Source: a bacterium (Candidatus Blackallbacteria) CG13_big_fil_rev_8_21_14_2_50_49_14 (GTDB lineage: Bacteria; Cyanobacteriota; Sericytochromatia; UBA7694). Taken from it: a stretch of DNA of 64,000 nucleotides. This document shows positions 41,025 to 50,208 of this stretch, piece after piece; position 1 is the stretch's first letter; the number at the start of each line of letters is the position of its first letter. The notes under the pieces were generated by a model. That model had not been told where the DNA came from, did no database searches, and was given only the letters and a program-made list of their open reading frames with translations. The translations under genes and the position numbers were made by a program. The stretch spans positions 62,001 through 126,000 of the forward strand of contig PFGG01000064.1 of NCBI GenBank assembly GCA_002783405.1. The letters run 5' to 3'.

Positions 41025-41750
41025 TTAAGTTTCTAGCGGTTTAAATTGGTAGCCAATGCTGCGCAGGGTCAAAAATTGACGGCTGAATTCAGGGGCGTGT
41101 TTCTGGATTTTTGTACGAATATGACTCATGTGTGAATCCACAACACGGTCATTTACATCCAAACTCTCACTCCAGACTCTGTCGAGAATCTGTTGCCGCG
41201 AAAATACCTGTTTGGGGTGTCTGAGTAGAAGTTCAAGTAAATCGAATTCTTTTTGGGTCAGATCAATTTCGTGCTCATGAACTTTTACCTCGCGGCTGAT
41301 GGCGTTCAAACTGATTGGGCCAGAGATCAGAAGATCCTGTTCGCTGACTTTGGGAGTGGAAGGGGTGGGGGGATCTATTTGTCGGTTCAGCACTTTTTTA
41401 ACTCTTGCAATCAACTCTCTGGCACGAAAAGGTTTTGCGATATAGTCTTCTGCCCCCAATTCCAAACCCAAGACCACATCCATTTCTTCATTCCTGGCGG
41501 AGAGAAAAATAATCGGAAGCTGAGGGTGTTCTTTTCGGATCAATTGCGAGAGATCCAAACCATTGATATCGGGCAGGTTGATATCTGAGAGAATCAAATC
41601 AAAAGGGCCTGAACTGGAGAGAAGAGCGAGGGCTTCCTGGCCTGTTTGTGCAATTTTAATTTTGTGGGCAATAAATCCCAAGGTGTCTGAAATGACGGGG
41701 CCAAGGCTGGTATCATCTTCAATAACGAGAATGGAGTACTGAGGAATCAT
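41025..41750 (-). CDS. OmpR/PhoB-family response regulator
   Basis: Two-component regulator of 241 residues. Receiver domain 1-120: acidic pocket EDD (11-13), phospho-acceptor Asp56 in LILSDINLP, Thr/Ser switch in FLSARN, Lys in AKPFRA. Winged-helix DNA-binding domain 140-238 with LTQKEFDLLELLLRHP, VFSRQQILDRVW and VVDSHMSHIRTKI, ending RSIGYQF. No histidine kinase is in the window, so it is an orphan here. Direct repeats of the kind such factors bind are seen at 13892. Confidence 0.93.
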   Translation of the reverse strand: MIPQYSILVIEDDTSLGPVISDTLGFIAHKIKIAQTGQEALALLSSSGPFDLILSDINLPDINGLDLSQLIRKEHPQLPIIFLSARNEEMDVVLGLELGAEDYIAKPFRARELIARVKKVLNRQIDPPTPSTPKVSEQDLLISGPISLNAISREVKVHEHEIDLTQKEFDLLELLLRHPKQVFSRQQILDRVWSESLDVNDRVVDSHMSHIRTKIQKHAPEFSRQFLTLRSIGYQFKPLET

Positions 41751-41856
41751 GTTCTTTGCTGAGATTTTCTACACCTTGAATTGATTCCTCTATTGTAACA
41801 GATTCATCCTGAGGTATTTTTTGAATTGAAGTCACAGGGCCAAGCAGGAAACCTTT

Positions 41857-43227
41857 TCAGTGGGGATCCTGTCTCAAGATCAAGCTGAGCGTTTGTGCTT
41901 GCGTTTTGGCGCTCTGAATGTTGACCGTTAACGTGTTCTTTAATTCAAGCAATTGCATGATTTCTTGGCTTGAAAAACTGAGTTTCTGTTGATTCAAGCC
42001 TGTTTGAGACTTTATGTTTAAGGTGTTTAGGCTTTGGGGCGTTTGAACTGCAAAGCGAATGGATTCTTGGGGGGCTTGTTGATAAATCAATTCAAGCGTT
42101 CTGGTCTTGGGGGTGACAGAGCCTTGTGTTTCAGCATCAAGAATTCTGATTCTCTGCTGAATGGCTTTCAAACCTGATTTTTCATGTCCTTGAAGATCGA
42201 GCAGCCCCAGATGGTGATTGTTGGATTCTTGTTGGAGCACAGAGGTACCTTTGAGATTCAGGGGATAGTCGTACAAACACCAAACCATGGAGCCTGCCAA
42301 TTGGGCCCGTTCAGCCTGCGCTAAAATTGAATTGTAATAATTGAACTGATGCGCTTCAGGATGTGGATCCCGGGGGTTGTTTGCCCAAGTATGGTAGCCG
42401 AATTCGCCCAAAACCAGTTTTTGATTTGGAAAACGCCATTGAAGTGCTTTGACGGTTTGGCTGAAAGCTTCTTCACGGCCATAATAGTGGAAAGTAAGAT
42501 AGTCGAGTTCACGCGCTTCTTCGCCGATCTGATTGGAGTCTGCATAGGAGGCAGTAATGGGTTGCGGAACCAGATTTTGCAGGGTTTGGTGCATGGTTTG
42601 AATCCATTGTTTTACGGTTTCTCTGCCCGCGTGTGGATAATCCAAATCACTTTCATTTTTCAAATCCCAGGCCAAAATGGCGGGGTGTTGGCCCAGATTT
42701 TGGCTCAAAGCGATTAAATGCGCTTGGGCTTGGGCATAGTGTTCTGGGGCATAATCGCTGTATTGATCAAAAAGGGTGATCACCACTTTCAGATTGAGTG
42801 ATTCTGCCTGATTGAGAAAGTTAGACAATTTGTTGAGCATGGCTGCTTGTGGTTTATCTTTGCCGAAAATATCATAAAAAACAAAAATCCGAACAGTATT
42901 GAAACCAAGATTTGAAATTTTTGCTAAATCGCGATGCACTGTGGATTCAGAATATTCAAGCCAGAATTTTTCCCAAGGTGCTGCTTGGGGATAGTAATTG
43001 ATGCCTTTGATTTGATTCAGGCTCAGTTGCCGGTTTTCATGGAGCGGCATGGCAATGGCAGAGGCTGGCAGCATTTGGGTTGAAAACAGAAGCGGAGGCT
43101 TTGTCTGGCAGGCACTCAGGGCCAACATACCCAGCAAGCTAGAGAGAAATATACTGTCACTGTGACCCATAAATTTACAAACCCAATGGATGATTAGATT
43201 GTGAGAGTGGCATTTGAGTCTGTACAT
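41857..43227 (-). CDS. Glycoside hydrolase family 5-like lipoprotein
   Basis: Predicted exported glycosidase of 456 residues (437 if the ATG at 43170 is used). A lipobox LSAC follows a hydrophobic segment (near residue 40 of the long form). The TIM-barrel shows GINYYP, FNTVRIFVFYD, AILAWDLKNESD (Asn-Glu acid/base) and LVLGEFGYHTW (nucleophile Glu), the order found in GH5/clan A enzymes that cut beta-mannans or beta-glucans. The region after 355 is a separate beta-type domain. The long form has AAGG before its ATG; the short form gives a more normal signal peptide but no SD, so the start is unsure. Confidence 0.8.
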   Translation of the reverse strand: MYRLKCHSHNLIIHWVCKFMGHSDSIFLSSLLGMLALSACQTKPPLLFSTQMLPASAIAMPLHENRQLSLNQIKGINYYPQAAPWEKFWLEYSESTVHRDLAKISNLGFNTVRIFVFYDIFGKDKPQAAMLNKLSNFLNQAESLNLKVVITLFDQYSDYAPEHYAQAQAHLIALSQNLGQHPAILAWDLKNESDLDYPHAGRETVKQWIQTMHQTLQNLVPQPITASYADSNQIGEEARELDYLTFHYYGREEAFSQTVKALQWRFPNQKLVLGEFGYHTWANNPRDPHPEAHQFNYYNSILAQAERAQLAGSMVWCLYDYPLNLKGTSVLQQESNNHHLGLLDLQGHEKSGLKAIQQRIRILDAETQGSVTPKTRTLELIYQQAPQESIRFAVQTPQSLNTLNIKSQTGLNQQKLSFSSQEIMQLLELKNTLTVNIQSAKTQAQTLSLILRQDPH

Positions 43228-43388
43228 GGTCTTTGCCTTGCCTTTCTCTTTCTGAAAAAAGCATACAAAACGAAGGTGTGATTATTTCGCGCTCAATGTG
43301 AAAACTATGTCAGAAATGTGTTTTTGTAAAAAATAAAAAACCAAGAAAGAAATTAAGGAGGGGCCCACAGGCGTTAGGCCTTTTGTGC

Positions 43389-44192
43389 TCAGGCCTGTTC
43401 CAGGTACTGATCCAGCATGGCGAGACTTTCGCGCATTTTATCGCGTGTGCGGGCCAGGGTTTCGAGTTCGAATTGGTCAATATTTTCTTCGAGCATGCGC
43501 AATTGGTGCAAAAGTGAGCCCGGAACCCCTTTGATCAGGTTCTCGCGGTAGCTCGGATTTTTGTGTTTTTGAACCACGCGTCCCAATTCCCGTGTGGTCA
43601 TGTCGATGACATTTTTGTATTCATTTTCATGCACCGGATACCGCTTGGCCAGAATATCTTTGCGTTCTTCCTGATCGAGTTGGGCGATCATCATCATTTT
43701 GGTGGTGCCCAAGGGTTCAAGGGTTTTAATTTCATCGGGCGACATATACGCGATGCGTTTGAGCCGGGTTAAATACGAATACTCAAGTTCATTGAAATAA
43801 TTCAGGGCATAATCTTTAAAACTGCGGTAACCCAAGGCCAGGTAGAGCTTTTTTTCTTCAAGATAACGCAAATAAAAAGCGACCAGGGTGTTTTTCTTGA
43901 CAAGATCCTGGGCCATGGAGCGAATTTCAAACGAAAGCCCCAAGGCATCACGCTGCTTCTTTTCGAGAAAATGCCCAAACAGGGTACGGGCCTGTTCTGG
44001 AATATCCACTCTTTGAAGCGTGGGCAAAGCCTGGGCGATCAGGCTTCTGTGGCGATCGAGAATTTCAGGAATGCGTTTTTTGACCTCGCGATAGGAATAC
44101 AGCGAGATCGGGCGATCAGGCATGGCCAAACTGCCGGCTTCAATAAAGCTCAATTGTGTGGGTTCTTCAAGCGGAAGGGGTTCTGCACTCAT
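43389..44192 (-). CDS. Helical protein of unknown function
   Basis: Protein of 267 residues, highly charged and helical. The middle, YLALGYRSFKDYALNYFNELEYSYLTRLKRIA, then PLGTTKMMMIAQLDQEE, has the pattern 'LY...GY.SF.~Y.~~..' and 'LG..K..~~A.L' found in some phage and mobile-element DNA-binding proteins that sense nucleotide or plasmid partition; I cannot name a family. It ends in a long charged helix (EENIDQFELETLARTRDKMRE cut here to its key heptads). Not in an obvious operon. Confidence 0.6.
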   Translation of the reverse strand: MSAEPLPLEEPTQLSFIEAGSLAMPDRPISLYSYREVKKRIPEILDRHRSLIAQALPTLQRVDIPEQARTLFGHFLEKKQRDALGLSFEIRSMAQDLVKKNTLVAFYLRYLEEKKLYLALGYRSFKDYALNYFNELEYSYLTRLKRIAYMSPDEIKTLEPLGTTKMMMIAQLDQEERKDILAKRYPVHENEYKNVIDMTTRELGRVVQKHKNPSYRENLIKGVPGSLLHQLRMLEENIDQFELETLARTRDKMRESLAMLDQYLEQA

Positions 44193-44252
44193 GCAAATAT
44201 TGTAACAAATGCCAGGATCTGCGCATAGTGTCTGTTTTGTCTGTATTAAAAA

Positions 44253-44720
44253 TCAAGTGGAACGCTGATAGGTTCCGATCAGTTCTGTGTTGCCGAGTAA
44301 AACAGGTTGCATAGCCTGTTCCACTTGGGCGGCAGGGATTCCCGCTGCCAATTTAAGCGGGCGTGAAAGGGCGTATAGCTTGAAGAAATAACGGTGATTC
44401 TGGCCTTTGGGGGGAAAAGGGCCGTCGTAGCCCAGGGTGCGGTAGCTGTTGACGCCCTGGTTTGTGCCACTCATGGAGCGCAGGCGAGGAAAGCGTTCGG
44501 GCAATTCAGCCCATTGCACGGGGATATTGTAAAGTACCCAATGAATCCAAGTGCCACCTGGGGCATCGGGATCTGAGCAGATCAAGGCCAGGTGGGTGGT
44601 TCCTGCCGGTGGGTTTTTCCAGCGCAAAGGGGGTGAGAGATTTGCGCCCTCGCGTGTATAGTCAATGGGGAGTGGGGCTCCTGAGACAAAGGCTGGAGAT
44701 TCAAGTAAAAAGGCTTGCAT
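44253..44720 (-). CDS. YbhB/YbcL-type phosphatidylethanolamine-binding (PEBP/RKIP-like) protein
   Basis: Small cytoplasmic protein of 155 residues. It has the family marks NLSPPLRW, LICSDPDAPGGTWIHWVLYNIP (part of the ligand pocket: DPDAP and HW) and GPFPPKGQNHRYFFKLYAL. Bacterial PEBP-like proteins have no firmly known role. The GPxPP motif is FPPK. Length is normal. It is not overlapped by its neighbours. Confidence 0.92.
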   Translation of the reverse strand: MQAFLLESPAFVSGAPLPIDYTREGANLSPPLRWKNPPAGTTHLALICSDPDAPGGTWIHWVLYNIPVQWAELPERFPRLRSMSGTNQGVNSYRTLGYDGPFPPKGQNHRYFFKLYALSRPLKLAAGIPAAQVEQAMQPVLLGNTELIGTYQRST

Positions 44721-44890
44721 AGGGGTATTTTAGCATAGCTGTTCTGGGGGCGATTGCCTGCTGGATTGCGTTTATAAAAAAATTTCCATCCATTCAATTT
44801 TTTCCAGTGGTTTGAATTTTTCGTTGCGTATGATGAGTAAGACAGGCCGGAAAGGCTGTTTCGATCAATTCAGAAAAGAGCGTTTTGAAC

Positions 44891-45148
44891 ATGGCTAAAT
44901 TGAATCCTGCGACTGAAACCCTGAGCACATCTTCACAGGCAGCCCATCTGCAAGTGGAACAACTCTTTGTTTTGGGGCATCAACTGCTTGAAATGGGAGC
45001 CTATTCGCTGGCCCGTGAGTATTTACAAGCCCTGAAAATTCAGCAACCGCAGCAGGGCCGTGTCGAATCACTCTTGGAAGAAGCGATTCGGCGTGAATCC
45101 ATGGTGCATGCGCAAGCTGAAAGAACCTGCCCGAGTTTTGAGTGTTAA
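44891..45148 (+). CDS. Small TPR-like protein
   Basis: Protein of 85 residues starting at ATG 44891 (an upstream TTG at 44885 adds two). FVLGHQLLEMGAYSLAREYLQALKIQQP is a single TPR-type helix pair ('LG..L...G.Y..A..~L..AL...P'). A second half-repeat follows. Cys residues end the protein (CPSFEC). No target or partner is visible. Next gene starts about 100 bases later from its own promoter. Confidence 0.6.
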   Translation: MAKLNPATETLSTSSQAAHLQVEQLFVLGHQLLEMGAYSLAREYLQALKIQQPQQGRVESLLEEAIRRESMVHAQAERTCPSFEC

Positions 45149-45187
45149 ACGGCTGAATTTCTTTTGCTGATTTTGCAAGTCTTTGGC

Positions 45188-45216
45188 TTGGTCTGCTTGA
45201 AAAGGCCTTGTATACT
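45188..45216 (+). promoter_or_regulatory. Sigma-70 type promoter for the GH15 gene
   Basis: TTGGTC (45188-45193), a 17-base spacer, TATACT (45211-45216). It lies 35 bases before the ATG at 45252. The best sigma-70-like match that I could find in the window. Confidence 0.7.
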
Positions 45217-45251
45217 ATAAACAATCAGCAATTTATTCAGGTTATCTGCCC

Positions 45252-47297
45252 ATGAATTCCAGAATCCGTCTTCTGACCTGCTTGGCCTTTGTTTTAGCAG
45301 GTTGCAGTACTGCTTCACCGCCTCTGACCCCGCCGCTTTCACAGGCTCCCGCAGCCCTCACGGCTCAGCGTGAAGCGATTTCAGCGATTGTGGGCGATGC
45401 TCCCAATTTTGCCGCCAGTTCCAATGGCGACTTCTTAACCGTTGTTTCAGGGCCCGATGGCCGTGGCGCAAAAGCAGGCGCTTTGGTGGAACTGTATTGG
45501 CCCAATCTGGGCGAGGATCATCTCTGGGATGCCTATAGCGGCGTGCGCTATAACGGAAAATTTTATTGGCTGCATCAGTTCAAGCTCGAAAAGCAATGGG
45601 TAGAGCCCGATAGCGATATTGTGGTCAGTCGTTTTCTCAGCCCCGATGGTAAATTGCAGGCCGAAAGCCGGGATTTGGTGCTGCGTGACCAGCCTGTGCA
45701 TACCCGCAATTTGACCCTGAGGAATCTTTCAGGTCAAGCACTTGAAGACCTCTCCGTTTATTTTTATGAGTTTTTAACGGCCAATCTTTTGCCCCAGGGC
45801 GATCATCTTGCGTTTTTACCTGCTTCGGGCAGTCTGCATCATTATGACCAAAACAGCCATTTCGCGATCGGCCTGGAAAAAGCCCCTGCTCAGTTTCAGT
45901 GTGGGGGTGTGCAGAATCTTCTGACCCGCGCGAAAGATGCCCGTCAAGATGCACAAGATGGCAAACTGACAGGGAACTCCCAAGTCTCGGCCTATGTGGG
46001 CTTGGGCGTGAATGGAACTCTGGCGACGGCTCCTGTGCGTCTCGAGGCTGGACAAAGCTTAAGCGAACGCAGTTTTATCACGGCTGGAAACTCGGTAGAA
46101 GCAGCGCAAGAGGCCCTGCAAAGAGCGCGGCAAACGCCTTGGCCGGCCATGGTTCAGCAAAATCAGGTTTTCTGGCGGGATTATCTAGCCAAAACCCGCA
46201 TGCCCGCCCATCTCAGTGTTGAAGAGCAAGCGGTTTATCGCCGTGCCCTGATTGTGCTGCAACAAAATTCAGCCCGGACAGGCGCTCATATCGCCGCTCC
46301 CACCAGCACCAGTCCTCCCTACCGTTTTTCCTGGCCACGGGATGGCAGTTTTATTGCCTTGACACAGTTGCAAACCGGGCACCCGGAAGAAACCCGCCGG
46401 TTTCTTGAATTCATGGCCAAGGCGCAAAAAAGCAATGGGGGCTGGGCGATCAATTACCGAACCGATGGTCGTCCCTGGTATGATTTTGGCGATCGCCAAA
46501 ATGAGCACGATGAAGTGGGAACCATCCCCTGGATGATGGTGGAATATGCCCGCCAGACAGGTGAGTGGGCCTGGCTTCAGACCCAATGGCCTGTGATTCA
46601 GAAAGCCTGTGAGTTTTTGCTGCGTTTTCAAGACAGCCGCACGGGTTTGATTGGCCCCACACGCGATTTGTGGGAATTGTCGACCTCTGATTCCTGGACC
46701 TATAGCAATGCCGCTGTTTTTGCCGGTTTCAAAGCCGGAGCAGAGGCTGCCCGTCGCAGGGGCGAAAATGCAGCAGCACAGCGCTATGAGGCTGCTGCTG
46801 AGCGGGTCAAACAGGGAATTTATCAGTATCTTTGGGTGGAGCAGGGCGGTTATTATGGCCGGGGGTATCACCTCGACAGCCGCCGTCAGGATCTCAAAGT
46901 AGAAGCTGCCAATCTGGCCTTGGTCTGGCCTTTTGGGGTTTTTGAGGCCCAGGACGTGCGCATGCAGAAAATGGCTGAAAAAATTATGACCGATTTATCC
47001 TCTGCGCAGGGGGGGATCCGGCGCTATACCGGCGATCGCTATTACGATGGTCAGCCCTGGCCCGTGACCACTTCCTGGATGGCAATTTATTATGCGCGTT
47101 TGGGCAAACCCGAACTGGCGCGTAAGCTTCAAGCTGTCAATACCCGGTATGCACAAATGACAGGTTCCCTGCAATTGGGGGAACAATACGATGAGAAATT
47201 ACAGCGCTGGGTTTCTGCCACGCCTTTAACCTGGAGTGAAGCCAAGTATATTCTCTCGGCCCTGGCGCTTGAAAATCCAGCCGGACTGAAACCCTGA
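45252..47297 (+). CDS. GH15 glucoamylase-like lipoprotein
   Basis: Predicted exported alpha-glucan hydrolase of 681 residues. Lipobox VLAGC (Cys18). N-terminal beta domain (about 45-290; LVELYWPNLGEDHLWDAYSG) and a C-terminal (alpha/alpha)6 barrel with GH15 marks FSWPRDGSF, GGWAINYRTDG, QNEHDEVGTIPW, the acid Glu in RDLWELSTSDSWTYSN, and a closing GEQYDE...TPLTWSEA containing the base Glu. It would release glucose from starch or similar glucans. The GH5-like lipoprotein lies a few kilobases away, so the cell may feed on polysaccharide. Own sigma-70-like promoter. Confidence 0.88.
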   Translation: MNSRIRLLTCLAFVLAGCSTASPPLTPPLSQAPAALTAQREAISAIVGDAPNFAASSNGDFLTVVSGPDGRGAKAGALVELYWPNLGEDHLWDAYSGVRYNGKFYWLHQFKLEKQWVEPDSDIVVSRFLSPDGKLQAESRDLVLRDQPVHTRNLTLRNLSGQALEDLSVYFYEFLTANLLPQGDHLAFLPASGSLHHYDQNSHFAIGLEKAPAQFQCGGVQNLLTRAKDARQDAQDGKLTGNSQVSAYVGLGVNGTLATAPVRLEAGQSLSERSFITAGNSVEAAQEALQRARQTPWPAMVQQNQVFWRDYLAKTRMPAHLSVEEQAVYRRALIVLQQNSARTGAHIAAPTSTSPPYRFSWPRDGSFIALTQLQTGHPEETRRFLEFMAKAQKSNGGWAINYRTDGRPWYDFGDRQNEHDEVGTIPWMMVEYARQTGEWAWLQTQWPVIQKACEFLLRFQDSRTGLIGPTRDLWELSTSDSWTYSNAAVFAGFKAGAEAARRRGENAAAQRYEAAAERVKQGIYQYLWVEQGGYYGRGYHLDSRRQDLKVEAANLALVWPFGVFEAQDVRMQKMAEKIMTDLSSAQGGIRRYTGDRYYDGQPWPVTTSWMAIYYARLGKPELARKLQAVNTRYAQMTGSLQLGEQYDEKLQRWVSATPLTWSEAKYILSALALENPAGLKP

Positions 47298-47310
47298 CAG
47301 GAGCAAATCG

Positions 47311-47694
47311 ATGATTATTCGCAATGTATTAGGCACCAATCTTGAACCCTGTTGCATGAATCCCATGACGGGTTTTTACCGAGATGGTTTTTGCCAGACC
47401 GGCTCAGAAGATATGGGCAGTCACGTGATTTGTGTAGAAATGAGTGAAGAATTTCTTGCCTTTTCTCAATCACGGGGCAATGATTTGAGTACCCCCGCTC
47501 CGGCTTTTCAATTTCCGGGGCTTAAGGCGGGGGATCGTTGGTGCCTCTGTGCCCTGCGTTGGCGTGAAGCGCTGGAAGCTGGTTTTGCGCCCAAGGTTGT
47601 CTTGGAATCGACCCATGAATCGGCACTGGAATATGTCAGCCTGGATGAGTTAAAAGCCTATGCCGTGCCGCGGCATGAAAAGTCTCAGCCCTAA
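47311..47694 (+). CDS. DUF2237 family protein
   Basis: Small soluble protein of 127 residues. The pattern NVLGTNLEPCCMNPMTGFYRDGFC, read in short: 'NVLG..L..C...P.TG..RDG.C', then GDRWCLCALRWREALEAG, 'P.V.LE.TH..AL..V.L..L', is that of DUF2237. Conserved Cys pairs suggest a metal or redox site. AGGAG is 8 bases before the ATG. 13 bases after the GH15 gene, so it may be in the same transcript, though its function is unknown. Confidence 0.88.
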   Translation: MIIRNVLGTNLEPCCMNPMTGFYRDGFCQTGSEDMGSHVICVEMSEEFLAFSQSRGNDLSTPAPAFQFPGLKAGDRWCLCALRWREALEAGFAPKVVLESTHESALEYVSLDELKAYAVPRHEKSQP

Positions 47695-47701
47695 GCCGGG
47701 C

Positions 47702-48349
47702 TTACCACTGAACGTGATCACCTTTTGAGGTGAAACGTTTGACGCTTGAATCCTGACCGGTATAACCGACATTAAAATGCTCACCTGCTTCATCTGGGAA
47801 AAACTGGATTTGAAAGGGGCCTTCTTTTAAGACCTGTCCATTTTCACGATCAAAGATTGCAAAATCGCCATTGGGAAGATCCACGCGCACGTGATGTTCT
47901 GGCGTAAAGCTGATTTGACTGGGTTTTTCACCTTGGATATGAAAAAATACGTTTGGAAATTTTCCGGGCGAGGGGATATTAAAGTTCATATCCGTAAAAT
48001 TCAAAGTATCGCGTTTGCCCTCGTGCTGACGCAGCATGATCGCCAAACCCTGGTCTGAGAGCAAATAGTAATAATTGCCTTCTTCCATTTTGACATGGGT
48101 AATTTGCACGCCAAAGGCATTGCGTGAATAGGTATAGTTCTCACGTTGTACCACTTCAATCGGGGGCAATTCAGGTTCAGCCTTTGAGAAAACCGCCGCC
48201 AAAGCCGGAATTGAACCTGTCTTTGCTGATTGCTTGAGCTGATCCTGGGGGGCCGCCTGAGAGGGGGCAAGGGGCTGAGGGGCAAGGGGACGGACGGTTT
48301 GGGTCTGCAGCGCAGAAATGGGAGCGCTTCTCAAGGCTTGAATCTGCAT
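47702..48349 (-). CDS. P/Q/A-leader protein, unknown
   Basis: Protein of 215 residues. The first 62 are low-complexity Pro/Gln/Ala/Thr, with the same order of words as the HExxH protein at 30191-30934 (LQTQT, P.AP, QD.L, VFS). The remainder is a beta-rich globular domain (NYYYLLSDQGLAIML, HHVRVDLPNGDFAIFDRENG, HFNVGYTGQD) with no catalytic motif that I see. No signal peptide. Divergent from menD-side genes by 90 bases, with a candidate promoter at 48372-48401. The shared leader in two different proteins suggests a sorting or tethering tag. Confidence 0.65.
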   Translation of the reverse strand: MQIQALRSAPISALQTQTVRPLAPQPLAPSQAAPQDQLKQSAKTGSIPALAAVFSKAEPELPPIEVVQRENYTYSRNAFGVQITHVKMEEGNYYYLLSDQGLAIMLRQHEGKRDTLNFTDMNFNIPSPGKFPNVFFHIQGEKPSQISFTPEHHVRVDLPNGDFAIFDRENGQVLKEGPFQIQFFPDEAGEHFNVGYTGQDSSVKRFTSKGDHVQW

Positions 48350-48371
48350 AAAATAACCTCAGCTTTGCGAT

Positions 48372-48401
48372 ATCTTAATCCTATTTTAACTTATCGTTCA
48401 A
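48372..48401 (-). promoter_or_regulatory. Weak candidate promoter of the P/Q-leader gene
   Basis: On the minus strand TTGAAC (48396-48401), an 18-base spacer, TAAGAT (48372-48377). The start codon lies about 22 bases further. Match to consensus is only fair. Confidence 0.35.
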
Positions 48402-48443
48402 GAGAGGTTTTTCTTGCTTGTTTATGCAAAATCTATTCAGGTT

Positions 48444-50198
48444 TTAGGTTTCACCGCGTAAGCGTTCACCAATTTGGCGATGAATTTCCTGGTGAAGGCG
48501 GAAATTGGCCTCGCGCTTGGTCTGGATTTCGATCAGGGTATGTTGTCGCGTTTCAACAGCGGTTAAATAAGCGGTCTTGAAATCTTCAAGGGTCTGAGGC
48601 TGTACATAGTTCAAGCCAAACATTTCAGCGGCCCCTTTGAACTGAAAGCCGTGGGGGGTTCCAAAATGGCTTTCAAAAACATCCTCTGCCTGGGCAATCG
48701 GTAAAAAGGAGAAAATGCCACCGCCATCGTTGTTGATCACGATCAGAATCAAGGGCTCTTGGGCTGTCTTGACCAGGCTGAGGGCATTGAGATCATGCAA
48801 AAGTGCGAGATCTCCCAGCAAAAGCGTGGTGAGGGCTTGGTTGCCTTCTCCCAGACCGAGGGCTGTCGCCAGATTGCCATCAATACCACTGGCGCCCCGG
48901 TTGCCAAAGATGCAGGCTTGGGCAGGCATGGCAGAAGCGAACATATCGAAGTCCCGAATGGGCATGCTGTTTCCAATCATTAAAGCCGAATGGGAGGGCA
49001 AAATCTGTGAAAGCTGGCGTACCAAGGCGGGTTCGCTGAGCATATTGTTTTGATCCAAATGCTCGCTTAAAACCATTTCAGCTGCTGCTGAACGGTTTTG
49101 TAAGGTTTTGACCCAAATCCGGTTGATACTGGGTTCCAGTTGTTTTGCAAGTGCCTCACAAAAACTTGGCAAATCCGCAATTAGGCGTTGGCTGATTTGG
49201 TGCAAACTGTCGTTTCGTTCAGAATGGTTGCAGACACGGAGATATTCTTCCTGGCGGTAAGATGAAATATATTCATTCAGTCGGGCTGAAGTCATTTCAC
49301 CGCCCAGGTGCAGAATGACCTCTGGGCGGCATAGGTTTTGAAATTCTGGGTGCACCAGCAGGGGGTCAAAATGATTGACTTTTTCAGTTACGCGTGGGTT
49401 GTGTGCCAAGCCTGAAAGTATGTCCGCAAAGACAGGCCAGCCCAAGGTTTGAGAGAATTGAAGGATGGCTTCTTTTTCCTGATTGTTTTTGAGGCGACCC
49501 ACCAATAAGAGCCCTGTCCGGGCGGGGTTTAATTTCTCAGCTAATTTTTCTAATTCGGCCGGATTTAAATGTAAATGCCCCCCCTGGTACTGGGTATAGG
49601 GGAAAGTACCTTGGGTCCACGGCAGAATAGAATCCAGGTAATGTACTGGAATCGGGCTGGGCAGGGGAGCCAAGGGCTCTCGAAAATGACAGTTGATTTG
49701 AACAGGCCCGGTTTGGGCCTGAAACAGTGCTTGATCGAGGGTGGTTAAAACCATTTCAGGTGGGATTTCTAAATTGGGGCAGGGAAGGTCAAAGGACCAG
49801 CGCAGATAATCTGAAAAAATGCCGATTTGTTGGATGGCTTGATTGGCCCCTGTATGGAGCAGTTCTGGTGGGCGATCTGCGCTTAAAATCAAGAGCGGCA
49901 CCCTGTCCTGAGAGGCCTCAATCACAGCTGGTAAATAATGGGCAAGCGCACTGCCAGAGGTGCAAATCAGAACTGCGGGCCGACCGGTGGCGCGAGCATA
50001 CCCCAGAGCATAAAAAGCAGCAGCGCGTTCATCCAAACAGATTTTGCTTGTGAATTTTTCATGCCGTGCTGTGGCGACTGTTAAGGGGGTGGAACGAGAA
50101 CCGGGTGAAATACAGGCGTACTCACACCCCCAACGCGCAAGTTCCTCAATCAGGAGGTTGGCCCAGGTCAGATTTAAATTTTCAGTTTGCAGGTTCAT
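48444..50198 (-). CDS. menD: 2-succinyl-5-enolpyruvyl-6-hydroxy-3-cyclohexene-1-carboxylate synthase (MenD)
   Basis: ThDP-dependent enzyme that joins isochorismate with 2-oxoglutarate (losing CO2) in menaquinone synthesis; 584 residues, the typical size. N-terminal Pyr domain: ISPGSRSTPL, DERAAAFYALGYARATGRPA (the ThDP-activating Glu) and CTSGSA; middle DHP domain; C-terminal PP domain with GNRGASGIDGNLATALG, LLGDLALLHDLNAL and NNDGGGIFSFLP, the ThDP-Mg binding run. The other men genes are not here. It is preceded 10 bases upstream by the His-rich membrane protein, so the two form a unit. Confidence 0.96.
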   Translation of the reverse strand: MNLQTENLNLTWANLLIEELARWGCEYACISPGSRSTPLTVATARHEKFTSKICLDERAAAFYALGYARATGRPAVLICTSGSALAHYLPAVIEASQDRVPLLILSADRPPELLHTGANQAIQQIGIFSDYLRWSFDLPCPNLEIPPEMVLTTLDQALFQAQTGPVQINCHFREPLAPLPSPIPVHYLDSILPWTQGTFPYTQYQGGHLHLNPAELEKLAEKLNPARTGLLLVGRLKNNQEKEAILQFSQTLGWPVFADILSGLAHNPRVTEKVNHFDPLLVHPEFQNLCRPEVILHLGGEMTSARLNEYISSYRQEEYLRVCNHSERNDSLHQISQRLIADLPSFCEALAKQLEPSINRIWVKTLQNRSAAAEMVLSEHLDQNNMLSEPALVRQLSQILPSHSALMIGNSMPIRDFDMFASAMPAQACIFGNRGASGIDGNLATALGLGEGNQALTTLLLGDLALLHDLNALSLVKTAQEPLILIVINNDGGGIFSFLPIAQAEDVFESHFGTPHGFQFKGAAEMFGLNYVQPQTLEDFKTAYLTAVETRQHTLIEIQTKREANFRLHQEIHRQIGERLRGET

Positions 50199-50208
50199 GT
50201 TTTATTCT

